The notes: generated by a model not told the origin, from the sequence alone. A stretch of DNA of 64,000 nt from Mactromeris polynyma (GCA_032209605.1 JASFXZ010000033.1:4643001-4707000), one strand, 5' to 3'; counted from the first letter of the stretch, positions 35,569-48,923 are shown. Numbers and translations: made by a program.

Positions 35569-36120
35569 ATTTTGACATTACACCATATTGTTTTGTGCAG
35601 TACATTTTGACGTTACACCATATTGTTTTGTGCAGTCCATTTTTGACGTTACACCATATTGTTTTGTGCAGTACATTTTGACATTACACCATATTGTTTT
35701 GTGCAGTATTTTTGACATTACACCATATTGTTTTGTGCAGTACATTTTGACGTTACACCATATTGTTTTGTGCAGTGTTATTGACGTTACACCATATTGT
35801 TTTGTGCAGTACATTTTGACGTTACACCATATTGTTTTGTGCAGTGTTTTTTGACGTTACACCATATTGTTTTGTGCAGTACATTTTGACATTACACCAT
35901 ATTGTTTTGTGCAGTACATTTTGACGTTACACCATATTGTTTTGTGCAGTGTTTTTGACGTTACACCATATTGTTTTGTGCAGTACATTTTGACGTTAAC
36001 CATATTGTTTTGTGCAGTACATTTTGACGTTACACCATATTGTTTTGTGCAGTGTTTTTGACGTTACACCATATTGTTTTGTGCAGTACATTTTGACGTT
36101 ACACCATATTGTTTTGTGCA
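35569..36120. repeat. 34/35-bp minisatellite, 16 copies (unit 3)
   Basis: The same array is one copy shorter than in units 1 and 2, and one copy has lost a base (GTTAACCATATTG near 35996). Confidence 0.95.
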
Positions 36121-36446
36121 TTGTGTTAAGAGAACCAAAATGTAGTTTGTGAAAAGTTTCATAATTTGATAAAGCCCTTTCGGGCGAAATATTGATTAAG
36201 TTTAAAGATTGTAAAGATTTCAACAGAAAAATATAACTTGCAGAAACATAGGTGTGCAATAACAATTGTGTTTAACCGTTCCAATCAGCACTCACAGTGC
36301 TTTGATTCTCTACACTATACCTTTGCATACAGACAAACAAGTTTCATGAACATCGGGTCCAACAGACTTGGTTCTGAAGAAAAAGTCGGTCTTAATTGTT
36401 AGGTGATCTCATAATCCAATTAAAATATGGAATACTTACAAAAACG

Positions 36447-38226
36447 CGGTAAAAATTTACTTTTTTCATAGAAGTGATCATCACTGTGAGGTACATAGGA
36501 TATCAAATGACTTCACGTCCTTTTGCGAATCATCGAAATAAGACAGGGGTGTTATTAGTATTATCTTCAAATCTTTGACGTCATTTACGCAAATAATTGT
36601 TAATAGTTTTGTGCGGTCCATTGATCCGTTATTATGCAGGGTAGGTATGTTAGGTTTTACTGCGGACCAGTATCATGACCCGCCCAATAACCGGAAATGA
36701 CGTCATAGGGAAAAAAATACAACTACAAAATATTGAATTAAGTGCACTTTATTTATAACTATGCACGATTCACACATACAAGCAGCTGATTGGTTGTAAA
36801 TGGTGTCTGATATCGAACAATGTGGAAAAAATTACATTTATAAATAAGCGCTACTATGGGATTCACAACCTCTTCTGTAAATGACGTCAATTCAGAAAAC
36901 GCAACATGTGATCTTTTTGCAAGCAGGAAACAATATTTACTCCATATGGTCACGTCGTTTCCATATGGGCATAAGTGGAAAATGTTGCTGTCAGTACATG
37001 GTGACGTCACATGTGACGTTTTTTGGAAATGACGTCACTTAAAGAAGAGGTTGGGAATCGTACAGCGACACTCATATATTGATGCAGTAGCAATAACTTG
37101 GTTTGAGTCTGGAATCAGTTCAAATATTGGACACTTATCTACTTGACCGGGATAGTTGAATCAACTCGTAGTCCAGGTGTGAACAATATAAAAATGAAAC
37201 CAGAATACAAGATAGCAATTCATCACATACATATTCAATAAAAATCGAATGCGTACCTAATAAAAGTACACTGCCACTCATAAATTGAGTTATAAGAGAT
37301 GACTTCACCTGGTCATTGGAACGAAATTAATGTCACATTACACAATCTTGTTCAAACACCAGGTATCACTTAACCATAGGTCGGCAATCATAAATATCAG
37401 ATGACACAGGAGTGATCCTACATTACAAGAACGAGCCTTTTGAGATTTTTCTGAAAGCAAGTTTCTTTTTATAATTTCAATACGTAATAAACACGAATAT
37501 AACATGTATTCGTAAATTGCAAAAACACATCTTGTGGGTAAAGTTTTACTCTTTTCATAGAAGTGATCATCATTGTGAGGTACATAGGACATCACGTGAC
37601 TTCGCGCCTTGTTGTTACTTTACAAGCGAATCATCGAAAATAAGACAGGGGTGTTATTAGTATTATTTCACAACTTTGACGTCATTTACCCAAATAACTG
37701 TTCATAGTTTTGTGCGGTCCATTGATCCTTCAGTATGTAAGGTTTAACTACGGACCAATATCATGAGCCGCCCAATAACCGGACATGAGGATACAAAATA
37801 CAACTACAAAATATTGAATTATGTGCACTTTATTTATAACTATTCATGATTCACACATACAAGCAGCTGATTGGTTGTAAATGGTGTCTGATATCAAACA
37901 ATGTGGACAAATTTACATTTATAAAATCATATTGATGCAATAGCAATAACTTGGTTTGAGTCTCGAATCAGTTCAAATCTTAGACACTTCTCTACTGGAC
38001 CGGGATAGTTGAATCGACTCGTAGTCCAGGTGTGAACAATATAAAAAGAAACAAGAATACAAAGATAGCAAATATTTATATCAATTTCATCAGAGTACAC
38101 ATCACATACATATTCAATAAAAATCGAATGCGTACCTAATAAAAGTACACTGCCACTCATAAATTGAGTTATAAAAGATGACTACACCTGGTCGTTGGAA
38201 CGAAATTATTGTCACATTACACCAAT
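36447..38226. repeat. Nested ~1-kb local duplication (unit 3)
   Basis: The same pair of diverged direct copies as in units 1 and 2. Confidence 0.85.
36845..37074. mobile_element. Foldback MITE with TGACGTCA-bearing inverted repeats (unit 3)
   Basis: Orthologous insertion to the one at 7053-7282. Confidence 0.85.
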
Positions 38227-39064
38227 CAAACATTCTGGCTGAACATACTTCCAAACATAAAACACCAATTTCGAAATCAAGCTGAACCATATTATTGCAT
38301 ATTGTGAGATCAGGAAATGATACTCAATATACTAGTATATTATGTTTGTACAAACGTATATGAACTTTTTGGATCAGGTTCAACTGTGTTGAAAGCACAT
38401 GGCTACAAAAGCAAATACACACATACTCTAACCCTTTCAGGCCCTTGATTTTTTCAATGTCAATTTTGGACAAAAATAGAGGCCCATGAATTTAGGACAG
38501 ATGGATGACCCTCTTTTCCCCAAAATTCAGGACCCCTAGACTTCTCCCGAGTAGAACCCACACATGTTACCAATACACATGCCAATGCTTTTTCTAATTG
38601 GCCACTTCTTATATTGTCAAAATTAATGTGTCAAAATACATGTAATTACAGAAATATAAACAAACCAAATTTAAATCACTTCATTCTTACCCATATCCCA
38701 ATCTTTTGAAACACAAAATAACACGTGATTGTACAAAAAATCAGCTTAGATAGTTTTCTATCAAACTTACTAAACAGCAGAAATACCAGGGACCAATAAG
38801 AAGCGATGTTTAGATACAAACAAACGAAAAAAGGACGCAAAATAAAAATAAATAAATAATTCCAGAAAAGATGGTTAATAACAAAACATATAAAATACTT
38901 TTTCTACCAATAAAGCCTAGGGAATGTGCTACAATATAACATAGTAGAAAAAAATCAACAACATTTATGTCTTAATCATTGATGAATGTCATATTCTAAC
39001 CTAAATGTAATTTACACTTTTAGGTTTAAACTTGTCATTTTTATGAGGCTTAAACCTTCACGTC

Positions 39065-42000
39065 CTAAACAGCTTGGTTTGTGAATTTGTTCCAAGTGCT
39101 CACACCAGCGTCTAATTTGTCTGCATAGCACAAACGGAGCGAGACAATTAAGCCATTCACAATGGAAAACAGAGCACCGACGCCTGAAATGTAAAAAAAG
39201 TAAAATTTCCGTATAAAATCAGTGCCTCTGATACACATGTTGGTCGCAGATGTAATTAAATAAAGTTTATGTTACAATTTCGTAATTGTAGCTTAATATT
39301 TCAACTATCTTCTGTTATTCATTTATTTATTAAACTACCAATTAACTTAGTAATTACTTTTTAAAGAGTAAATACACTTGCGTGTTATACATGTATGTAC
39401 TTAATTATGTTTGTAAACTTTACTCATGGAACTTAGAACAATATGTATTGTAAGTCACCATTGACATGTTGTATATATTGTATTGTATTTATTCATGATG
39501 GGCTCATTGCCTTTTTCTTATAAACTTATCCATCTATCCAACTGTTGGCAAACATGACACTATTTTATAATACAATGCAATTGTATTTAACTTAAATATT
39601 AAATATTGTTAAATGAATATTGAAGTCAAGCGGCAAATGCCACATATATAGCACAAGGAGACATGAAAATGTTAATATTAAATTTCAGGGGTTATACTAG
39701 GTCCTAAATCCTAAGGGAGATAGCCGAAATACATAAACTTCAGAGAAAAATTGACCATTCAGTCAGAATCCTAAGGGTAAAAATATGGCCTTCTGGAAAT
39801 TCAAGGGAACAAAGGGTCAACTTCAGGGTTAAATAGACTAATAATGATTGCATGTTTTAATGTTAAAAGGACTGGCGAAACATGACAATATGCATTGAAA
39901 ATGATAATCCAATTTTTCACTCAACTTAAGTAAATATGAGTATTATGTATAAATAATGGCCAAACGGATAAAAATCACACCAATGAAAATCTTACCAGTC
40001 ATAGCAACTGCCCAAGGAAAATGAACAGACATCTGCAGTTTTTCACTGAATTCCGTCATCTTGCTTAAAGTATCCAAGCCCGTTTTGAAAGTGGTGTACT
40101 GGTTGGCTTCATAAGCAACCGCTCCTAGCAACAGCATGGCTGCAAAAAATGTACAACACACATGAAATACAATACCAGGACAGTGGTGCAATCTTTGAAT
40201 TTTTTCCACTATCATAAAGTTATAATTATGTCAATACTAGCTTTGTGACAATTTCCTTCATATAATGATAAAACGTCATTGTGAATGACTCGTAAATTCG
40301 TAATTCAACGAACAACGTGTATATACATTGAAACATAGTAGTTATCGCTAGTTTTTTACGAAGTGTAAATTAAACACAAACTCATTTATCGTGATTTCTT
40401 CTCTCTCGGTGTTCAATTACTACAGGCACTTGTTATGTGCAAAGCACCTGTATGTCTGATTGTCTGCTCACTGTAAGTGGTTGTCTTGGTAATTGAAAGC
40501 CTTAATATATTTTGTTTACTATTATATTATAAGTCATTATTTCGTACCAGATAAAATATATAGACAGGCTCCACCTATTCCCAAACACTTTCGGCTTCCA
40601 TCATTAGAATCCATTCTGCAGTACCTTAACGAAAGAAACATTGCAACAATGGTCACCAAGCCACCAACTATGGTCAGAATCTGTAATGGCAGGAAACTGC
40701 GGAGAAGTCCAGCAGATGCAGCTGTAAATAGAAAGATTTACAAAATTAAATGTCCACGGCAGGTGGTTGATACTCGCGGGTTGTTGTTAGCCTAAGTTTG
40801 ACTGTATTTCCTTCCTATCACCTCTGTTTTGGAGCTAGAAGTAACCAGTACAGTCTTTCCAGAGCAAAACTCTTGCCGAGAAGCAATTTGTGGCTGTTGT
40901 TGAAGGGTTGTTGCTCTAGAGAGATTAAATTGGTTGAAAGATTATACTATATAAATTGGTAATATTGCTAAAGAGAGGTTGTTTGTGAAGAGAGGCTCAC
41001 TCAATATAGGATGCAATGTATCTTTGTTGTTGCCAACTATATGTAAGGGTTCTGTGTTTAAACATTTTATATCATAAAATACATTGAGAGTAGGGAGGAG
41101 CAGGGGTCGAAGGGTATAGAGTACCTGACACCTGATCCGAAGGTCGACCCCCAAAGTGAGATAGGGCTGGTCACAAACTTCAGAATCGCTGAATTTGACA
41201 CGAGTACTGGTTGGTAGCCAGGAAGCAGTTACTGAGAGTGTGTAGGATAAGTTGTAAGAAGTTGTTCACAATTAACAATAGGGCCCTAGATCACTCGATA
41301 TAGTTAGGAATTCATGTGGTTGATGCAAACACCAATGGGTATTGAATGTGTCATGGAATTTCACGAATGACATAATCCTTAAAGTTAATATACAAATTAT
41401 GTAAGAATTATGATATTAATAATCAGTGGTTTTGTTGGGTTAATTTTATTGGCGAATAAAGGCTGTTTCAAACCCTTTACCAAAAAGTCTCCATTTTCCA
41501 AAAAAACCCAACACATTTGTTCATTTTCCCCCTTCGGGCTGAATTTCTTTTCATTAGGTCAGGTGTTCGTGTATTTAACCTTTTATAAAAGAACATTGCC
41601 TTGAAACCTTGCTCTTACATAACCTCATGTATAAAACAAACAACAGCCACACTGAAAAGTTATTTTTATCAGCAAAACAACTATTTCCTTATTTTCCCAA
41701 ATTCGGGATTTATCGCGTCTATTTTCCCAATTGATAAGGCACAGGCAAAAAAAATAATTTCAAAAAAATCACTGATAATATTGAATTTATATTATTATAC
41801 TGTATTGTGTCCATTTCCGTTCCATTTAATATATATATTATATACGATTAATGTAAGGGCGAAATACGATTTTGAGTAGGCCTACATAATTAATGGAAAA
41901 ATAATACGCAATTAATGGAAATGTAAAATGCAAGTTTATGGAGAATACAGAATAAATCGGGTACACTAAATCAGATAAATACCGTTATACTTAAGTAGAT

Positions 42001-42279
42001 AATTGATAACTCACTTTTATTCGCGTCGGGTTGATCTGATTGACTTATGGTCTGTGACAGCCGGTCCATGGTAAATGTGCCGCACTGTCGTCCTGTGTGT
42101 TCGACTTCGACGCAAGCATGCCCCGTAAACAGACCTAATTCCACATTTTCGGAGAGTTGAGTACCTTCGGTCTGTATTTTCACATCAAATATCATCCAGG
42201 CAGGAGACCAAAGTCCAATAGCTTGAAATAAAATCGACAAAAATCCACAAATAAACAAACTAACGAAAATTGTATCCAT
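39065..42279 (-). CDS. Claudin/PMP22-like four-pass membrane protein, copy 3
   Basis: Third intact copy, with exons 42015-42279, 40548-40721, 39996-40139 and 39065-39183. Exons 2 and 4 match copy 2, while the upstream region and most of exon 1 match copy 1, so the protein is a hybrid of the two. It has its own replacement near the end of exon 1 (SDQP instead of SDQS). Exon 3 has T as in copy 1 at the NQYT position but L as in copy 2 at DTL. All splice sites and both loop cysteines are kept. The mosaic suggests gene conversion or crossing-over between units. Confidence 0.85.
39686..39830 (+). mobile_element. Degenerate CAGGGGTT-type MITE in intron 3 of copy 3
   Basis: Duplicate of 9780-9925. 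Confidence 0.6.
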
Positions 42280-42343
42280 GTTTCAGCGTGCGCGCGTAGC
42301 GTTGATTCAGTCAAATCTATAGCAGACGACAGCGCAAGTAGAA

Positions 42344-42370
42344 TATATAGCTACACCTCGCGCATGCGCA
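42344..42370 (-). promoter_or_regulatory. Putative promoter of copy 3: NRF1-type site and TATA-like box
   Basis: CGCGCATGCGCA is at 42359-42370, 80 bases upstream of the copy 3 ATG, with a nearby TATATA. The flanks match copy 1. Confidence 0.55.
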
Positions 42371-42456
42371 CTGGATGTATTTGTGCAATTCGGCAACACT
42401 GACGATTATTTGGTTTTAGTATAGTTTGGTTATTCCAGGCCAAATTAACCTTGCCA

Positions 42457-42487
42457 CGGACATATAAACCATACGTTTATATGTCCG
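42457..42487. other. Perfect 12-bp-stem hairpin upstream of copy 3
   Basis: Identical to the hairpin at 12241-12271, at the same distance from the gene. Confidence 0.7.
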
Positions 42488-43294
42488 TTACCTTGCTATA
42501 AACTTAAAAGTTAATGATTGAACAAATTGAACGGAACAACAAGGAAGTCAAATGATAAACCAGACCGTTTTTTTAAAGGATTCCACATCAGCGCGCGAAT
42601 TTCTTCTCTTACTGTTCTTTGCTTATCTCAATGAAATATTTAATTCTCAACCAAAACCCATAGTCTGTTTCCCGTGGCCTTATTCTAAGAAAGAGATAAT
42701 GTCATATCTAAAAATAGACTAAATACGTATTGTTATAGATAAAACGTGTTGCAACAAGGTATGTAACGATGATGGATCTTTCATTTTACCGGTTCAACTT
42801 TCTAACGTGTTTGAAAAAGATGCACAACTTTTGTCATGACCAGCTATACGGAATGCCATATATACATAAATTCATATATTTAAAGAAGAGCTCTCCAATT
42901 CAGTTGAAGAGAGTCTCAATTGAATTAATGACAGCATCGATTGAATTAGAACTCCCGCCAAATCATTTTGAGAGTCTACTGAAGAAGTTTCTAACTCAAA
43001 TGATGAGAGCAACAAAGGAGTTGTTGCTAGCAATAATTATATAATGATAGCAACAAATGATTAGAGACCTCATACCACATACCACCTGAATTTACCCAGT
43101 TCAGTTTTTCTTTTGATAAATTGAGTTTTATTCTGATTTTTAAAAAGTTAAGTCACATAAATAACTGGCGATGGAGTAGGGGCGTATTAAGTATTTTCCT
43201 GTAGCGAGATCGAGAGTAAGATCGAAACAAAATCTGAAAATGTAATGATGATAGAATATAACAACACTGGCAACAATGACCATTACCAAAACCT

Positions 43295-43779
43295 GAAACA
43301 AGAGGGACAAGATGACAATACATTGCTCACCCGAGTACACTGCCATTCTGACTGAATTAGACTATAAATATTGTGCCAATAAATAGGTATAGATTCAATA
43401 AACATCCATTCAGCAGTTTAGGAGAAGATAGGGAACAAGACTCGCCTCCTGGCGGCCATATTTTTTTACGGAACTTAATAATTTATGCAATCTTGTAACA
43501 GAACCACTAGACAATGCTACACACCAAATATCAAAGCTCTAGACATTGTTTGGACAAGAAGATTTTCAAAGTTTACACTTTTAAAATCTATTTTATCTCA
43601 TGTGATCTACTTATGCAACATACCTGAACCATTTATACAACTTTGAAAGGATCATTTCTGTTAAGTTTGGTCAAAATCCATTCAGGGGTATAGGAGGAGA
43701 ATGTTGTAGAAAGAAAATGTTGACGCACGACGAAGGACAACGGACATTCAATGATCCTAAAAGCTCAGGTGCTAGCTTT
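43295..43779 (+). mobile_element. Second CAAGAGGG-type repeat (unit 3)
   Basis: Same insertion as 13080-13564. Confidence 0.7.
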
Positions 43780-44549
43780 TACTTGACACATAGGGTCAGG
43801 GTAACTTATACAATACTTGTATCAGACTCGTGAATTCCTGTGCAGCTAAGTGACAACGCAGTGTTGTTGAGTAAATCTGTATGAAGGCATTTACTACCGA
43901 TTTTCTCATATTTACAACCAAGCCTATTTTGATAAAAAATCAAGGCCTTGTACCTTTGATATAAACAACGAGTAAATTCTCAATGAATGAACCAGTTGCA
44001 TGACAAATCTCAACTGATATCTGCCTAACAACCAATCAAACTTAGACATGTATCAGGTGATAGAATACATAGATAACAAGGATGAAATCTGGCATGTATA
44101 TCAGATTGAGGCATTCTTGCATCACCACCAAATATAGACAGGTCAACTATAAGGCTTTCAGTGCATATGAATTGAAATACTAATAATCGACAAGAAAAAT
44201 CTGAGAAATTTGTTACTAAATATGATTGTTCTGAATAGCTACATTTAGTCGGAAAAAATCACAGGACATGTACAACTTGAACGTCCTCCATAACAATATT
44301 TCAAGCACATGATTTTTCTACTCTTTCTCACCTCTCGATTAATTTCCAAATTATCTTTATGAGTGTCACACCTTAAGACAGGAAATAAAACATACCAAAC
44401 TTATGACCCTACTTGTAAAGCAAATATCAGTACAAAACATTTCATACTTCATAAAACTAGATGTTAAAGCATTTCAAAAGTGAACTTTTACAAAATTAAA
44501 ACAACCGAACAGCTAGGGTTTAAAAAAAATACGCATGTCAATGAACATG

Positions 44550-44698
44550 TAGCCTGGAATCCTGGCCAAACCTCCTAGTGCTCCGCGTCGGTAAGGCCAG
44601 GCGTAATAGAATCCACGTGACTATGTTTCAGCGCTGATCAGGACTGACGTTTATCACGTGATCAAGATACCGGATAAAGAAAATGCGCGCGCATAAGG
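44550..44698. mobile_element. Truncated TAGCCTGG foldback MITE (unit 3)
   Basis: Same truncated form as in unit 1 (14335-14483), with the same breakpoint after GCGCGCATAAGG. Confidence 0.65.
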
Positions 44699-44765
44699 CA
44701 ACATTTCAAATCCACTCCTTACATACTGCGAAGAAGAGCTATCCAGAATATTCACATATTTAAGT

Positions 44766-44948
44766 ATACTGAAAACCCTCATTTTTAAAGACCACCTCAG
44801 TAATTAGACCACCTCTCTATTAAGAACACAATTTTCAAGTCCATTTTCTCCGATTTTCTCTGTATTCAATCTCAATATTAAGACCACCTCAATATTAAGA
44901 CCAGTTTTCAAGGATCCTAAGGATGGTCGTATTATCGAGGTTTTCATG
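44766..44948. mobile_element. CAGTAAAACCTC-family mariner-like MITE (unit 3)
   Basis: Duplicate of 14552-14733. Confidence 0.7.
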
Positions 44949-45483
44949 CACATTTATAACTTTAAAAAGTTACTCGCATACTTAGTGTCCCATTAAACAC
45001 GGATATATCTTAAGATCTGTGGATTTGCCTACACTGTTTCGAATTCTTATAATCATGATAGATTAAGATTGTTGTTTTTACGTGAAACATAACAAAAATC
45101 AACAATTCTTTTTTCGCAATTTCACAGCTCTTGTTGCATCAAATTAACCGATAGCGTGAAATTCGCCAAACTACACATTAAGGGAGAGCACTTCAGCTAT
45201 TTTACAAGCATAAGTAAATCACAATGGGGGCCCTTGGCTAAATTTTGGTTAGACTCGAGTAAATAATTTGTCGGCAATATCTGAACTGTCTAAAACCACG
45301 GACTAATAAACCATGACTAACAATACTCAAAAGTATACAACGTTATATTCATAACCATATCAACGATAAATGTTTGTTTTCTGATTTGCAAAAAAAGTAT
45401 AATATAAAATATAACGCTATTTTGACATTTATTGATAATAATATTTAAATTTTGTTTTGTTACGATTAAAATAAGAACATGTC

Positions 45484-47605
45484 ATATTTCCAAGCCCAGA
45501 TCCAAAAATTCTCGACTGGGGGCCAAACATAGGGACTCCCCCGGAACAATTTTGCAATATAGATATGAAATGGTGCCTTCTGGTTCTAAATTTTGAGCAC
45601 TCATTCATGAGAATTGCACTAGTATCATCTTGTAAAACTACTAACAAAACTAATAATACCAACATTTTAACAAATTTCCAGGGGACAGCCCCTCTTGTGC
45701 CTACCCCAGTCAGCCTTAGACAAACACCCTCGTCACATGTGAATTAGAAGGCATTTCGTTATGAAACTGAGTGGATTATGTTTCAATGAAACTGTGTAGA
45801 CATTAAAAATTTCATGCTGATTTGGCAGAAGTTGACTATTTTTTAATGTCCAAAATGAACAAGATCAGGGAGCACACCTATAAACTACTACTTAAACTAC
45901 AAACAGGTTTAGGTATGCTCCCTGAAATACAATAAATGTGTTGATCATCTCGGCCATACATGCCAACGACAATAACTGAATGGTAGAGCATCGGCCTTCA
46001 GAACAGGAGGTCAGGGTTCTTATTTTAGAGGTAACATGCCATTCCACAGGGACATAAAACAAGAGGGCCACGATAGCCCTTTATCCCTTACCCGAGTACA
46101 ATATCATTTATTGATTCACGAGATGTTTCCCAACATATGTCTATATAAAACAAGAGATCCGTAGGGTGGAGCCAATTTTGAATCCACTGGGTCACCATTT
46201 GAACAATTAAACTTGGTAGAGCACCACTAGACAATGTTATGCATAAAAAGTATCTAAGATCTAGGCCTTTCGGCTTCTAAATCTCTATGTAAAACAGGCT
46301 TTGACCTCGGGGGCATAATTTGAACAATCTTGGTAGAGGACCACTAGACAATGCTACACACCAAATATCTAAGCTTTACACCTTAAGGTTTTGTTCAAGA
46401 TTTTCAAAGTTTTCCCTTTCAGTTGTCATGGCAGCCAGAGTTCTGCATGGAATTCATTTCTTAAAACAATTTTGAAAGGGCACCACAACAGGAACATCCC
46501 AGTGAAGTTCCATCAAAATTGGCCTAGCGGTTTAGGAGGAGATGTTGTTTGAAGCAACTGTTGACAGGCATTGGACGGTGGGTGATGTGCTAAGGTGAGC
46601 TAAAAACACAAAAAGGCCTTCAAATCATAGAAAACAGACATTTCCTGTGGATTAAAAATAAACAAAAGAATCTTCCCTCAAACACATTTCCAGAAAAGAA
46701 TGGATGATTTTCGAAATTTAGCCATTATTCCATAAATGGCCGAATAAACAAATCAACACATATGTATAGGCAATAACTTTATTCTTAATTTAAACATCAT
46801 AAACATCATCAACTAGAGGCTTACATGCATTCACCCTTTGACATCATTTTAGGTTTGACATAAAAAGGCTGCATACACAATAAATATAACTTTTACAATA
46901 GTGAATACAAATGTACTATAATCCAAGTAAAGAAAACCTACACCCACATTAACATTTCATAATTAAACACTATATTATTAATTTTAAAATACAATTAAGA
47001 ACAACAAGCAACATCTTATCCTGCATTAAAAGTTTGCCAAAGGATAAAAAACAACTACTTAAAAGATTTCATCTTAGTCCTATTTCTTCGTCCAAATTGC
47101 TACAAGTAAATAATAATTTTGAGAAAATTGTGTTTTAAGGCCTCCATACAGACGTAGTCTAAAACTGTACATTATTACTTTGCTTAAAAGTTCCCAGAAA
47201 CTGCAAAACATGAGTCAGATACAGGTATTTCCTGTGTTAGCGCCAACTCATTTGGAAGGTAAGGACAGAAAATGTCTGTATCGGACTCATTTAGTTACGG
47301 TTTTGGGGACAATGCAAGCAATGTGACAACATAGTGTTGTTAAGTACATCTGTATGAAGGCATTTACCACTGATAATCTCAAATTTACGACAAAGCAACA
47401 ACCTCTAAACAACAGTCAAAACTTTCTTTTTTCAAGGGCTGTTGTTCTGGAGACAGTGCACTGTCAATGGTTAACTCTTCCAATGATATGTCCAGCTAGT
47501 ATCAGTATTATTTTTTCTATTCATACCTTATTCAGAACATGGATATGATAAAACAAAATCAATCATGCGAGGAACCAGCAATTTATGTCAGAAGGGACCA
47601 GGTTC
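45484..47605. repeat. Truncated fourth tandem unit, array end
   Basis: First ~2.1 kb of a fourth unit, nearly identical to the start of unit 2 (15270-17400), including its diagnostic changes (CCCTCGTCACATGTG and the missing AAAGATAGA near 47087). Homology stops within the words GGGACCAGGT, after which the sequence is unique. No gene copy is included. Confidence 0.93.
46056..46606 (+). mobile_element. CAAGAGGGCC-type interspersed repeat (unit 4)
   Basis: Same insertion as in unit 2, sharing its internal deletions. Confidence 0.7.
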
Positions 47606-48144
47606 TGAACCCACTGGATACATGTAAATACTAGTACACAAATACGACTTATTCAACCTGATCAATCCTACTGATCAGAATGTGATGCTCACACCATTCT
47701 ATCAATTTTGCAGGATCTTTATACATCATAGTCCTCATAATGTTGAGTATGGTCTACAAATATCATAAAAAACTAGGGCTGTGATCGATGCAATTTTTTC
47801 CCTATCAACGACATTGATATTTCGAAAGACAAATGTTGACATATACTGCTTACATTTTTAACTTTCTTAAACATACTTTTCACTCCTCTTTTTCTGTATA
47901 TTTAAATGTTCAGCTTGTGTTTTTATCATAACAATATACCATTAAGTAATTAATCCATATATTTTTAACTTCACAGTACTATATTGCCGACTTTGGAATG
48001 TACTATCCACTGTACTATTTAACTAGCTGCCAACTGCAAAGCGACATTACACTATATTTTGCACATTTTAAGACTGTACCCATTCTCCTGCAATTTCAGG
48101 CCATAATATAGAAATGTGTGAGTATCAAATATCAAACGAAAGAA
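47606..48144. other. Array-to-unique transition, no gene seen
   Basis: Unique AT-rich sequence directly after the last tandem-array base. I see no exon pattern or strong repeat. Confidence 0.5.
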
Positions 48145-48545
48145 AACAAGAGTGGCAAACTGTCACAAAATACGCCATAAGTCAGAGTTAAAACAAGACA
48201 AATTTTAGGTAATTTCTAAAATCAATGGGTGACAACTCCCATTAATTTGAGCGATATGGCTGGTTATCGAACTTGGCCGTGATATTATGCCCACAAACAT
48301 TTTCACCAAGTAAGGTGAAGATCAGATGAAAACTGTTTGACTTAGAGAGCGGACAAGGCTAATTTGGCCAATTTTTGATAATTCAAGGGCCATAATTCAG
48401 AAGTGCCTGAGGCGATGTAGCTGGTTATAGACCTTGGCCGATATATTATGCCTATAAACATTTTCACAAAGTTTGGTAAAGATCGGATGAAAACTCTTTG
48501 ACTTAGAGAGCGCACAACATGTGGAGGCCGCCCGCTGCAGGTGTT
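48145..48545. repeat. Interspersed repeat with two ~161-bp internal copies
   Basis: GCGATATGGCTGGTTATCGA with ACTTGGCCG at 48251 recurs as GCGATGTAGCTGGTTATAGA with CCTTGGCCG at 48412, each followed by ATTATGCC, ACAAACATTTTCAC and GACTTAGAGAGCG. The pattern resembles a common bivalve repeat. Short minus-strand open frames here (48342-48618) are not genes. Confidence 0.65.
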
Positions 48546-48709
48546 CCCAAAAATCATTGATGTATTGATTGTATAAATGAAGCCCTATAAGAAAGTTCTC
48601 CCGTCTTGCCTGTATCACTTTACTTACTCTTTAACTGTTAAATCAAGAGTTTATGAACATTTTTTACACTGCCTTTCTGCACAATTTTAATCCAATCATC
48701 ACCTAAGTT

Positions 48710-48715
48710 TTTATT
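48710..48715 (-). terminator. Candidate poly(A) signal of TMEM183
   Basis: AATAAA on the minus strand, 209 bases past the TMEM183 stop codon, in a plausible 3' UTR position. Cleavage is not demonstrated. Confidence 0.5.
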
Positions 48716-48923
48716 TCAATTAAACTGGGGTTATCATTGGAAGTGATTAAAACATTTCCCTTAACCCAGCCATGTTTGGGCTTATCACTGACACATAGCA
48801 ACACTTCATAATTATGAAATCTCATTGAAATTCTGTGAAACAATCAGATCAACTGCCAAAAGAGAATCCTATATAAACTTGGTTTGAAGGGTATGAAATA
48901 CAGACCAAAATCTGCATGCTGTT

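Larger units (their letters stand above)
30480..45483. repeat. Tandem ~15-kb unit 3 (mosaic)
   Basis: Third full copy, 15004 bp. Its start carries a 92-bp inversion (30726-30817) joined to a deletion of ~620 bp relative to unit 2. Diagnostic differences match unit 1 up to about 33.5 kb, unit 2 from about 34.2 kb to about 42.0 kb, and unit 1 again from exon 1 of the claudin-like gene to the end. The gene is intact. Confidence 0.95.

Noticed and set aside
1..47605. The whole array as an assembly artefact of two haplotypes
   Set aside because: Not excluded, but each unit has private events (hAT insertion, inversion-deletion, block replacement) and the mosaic pattern is hard to get from two alleles alone. 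Long reads would settle it.
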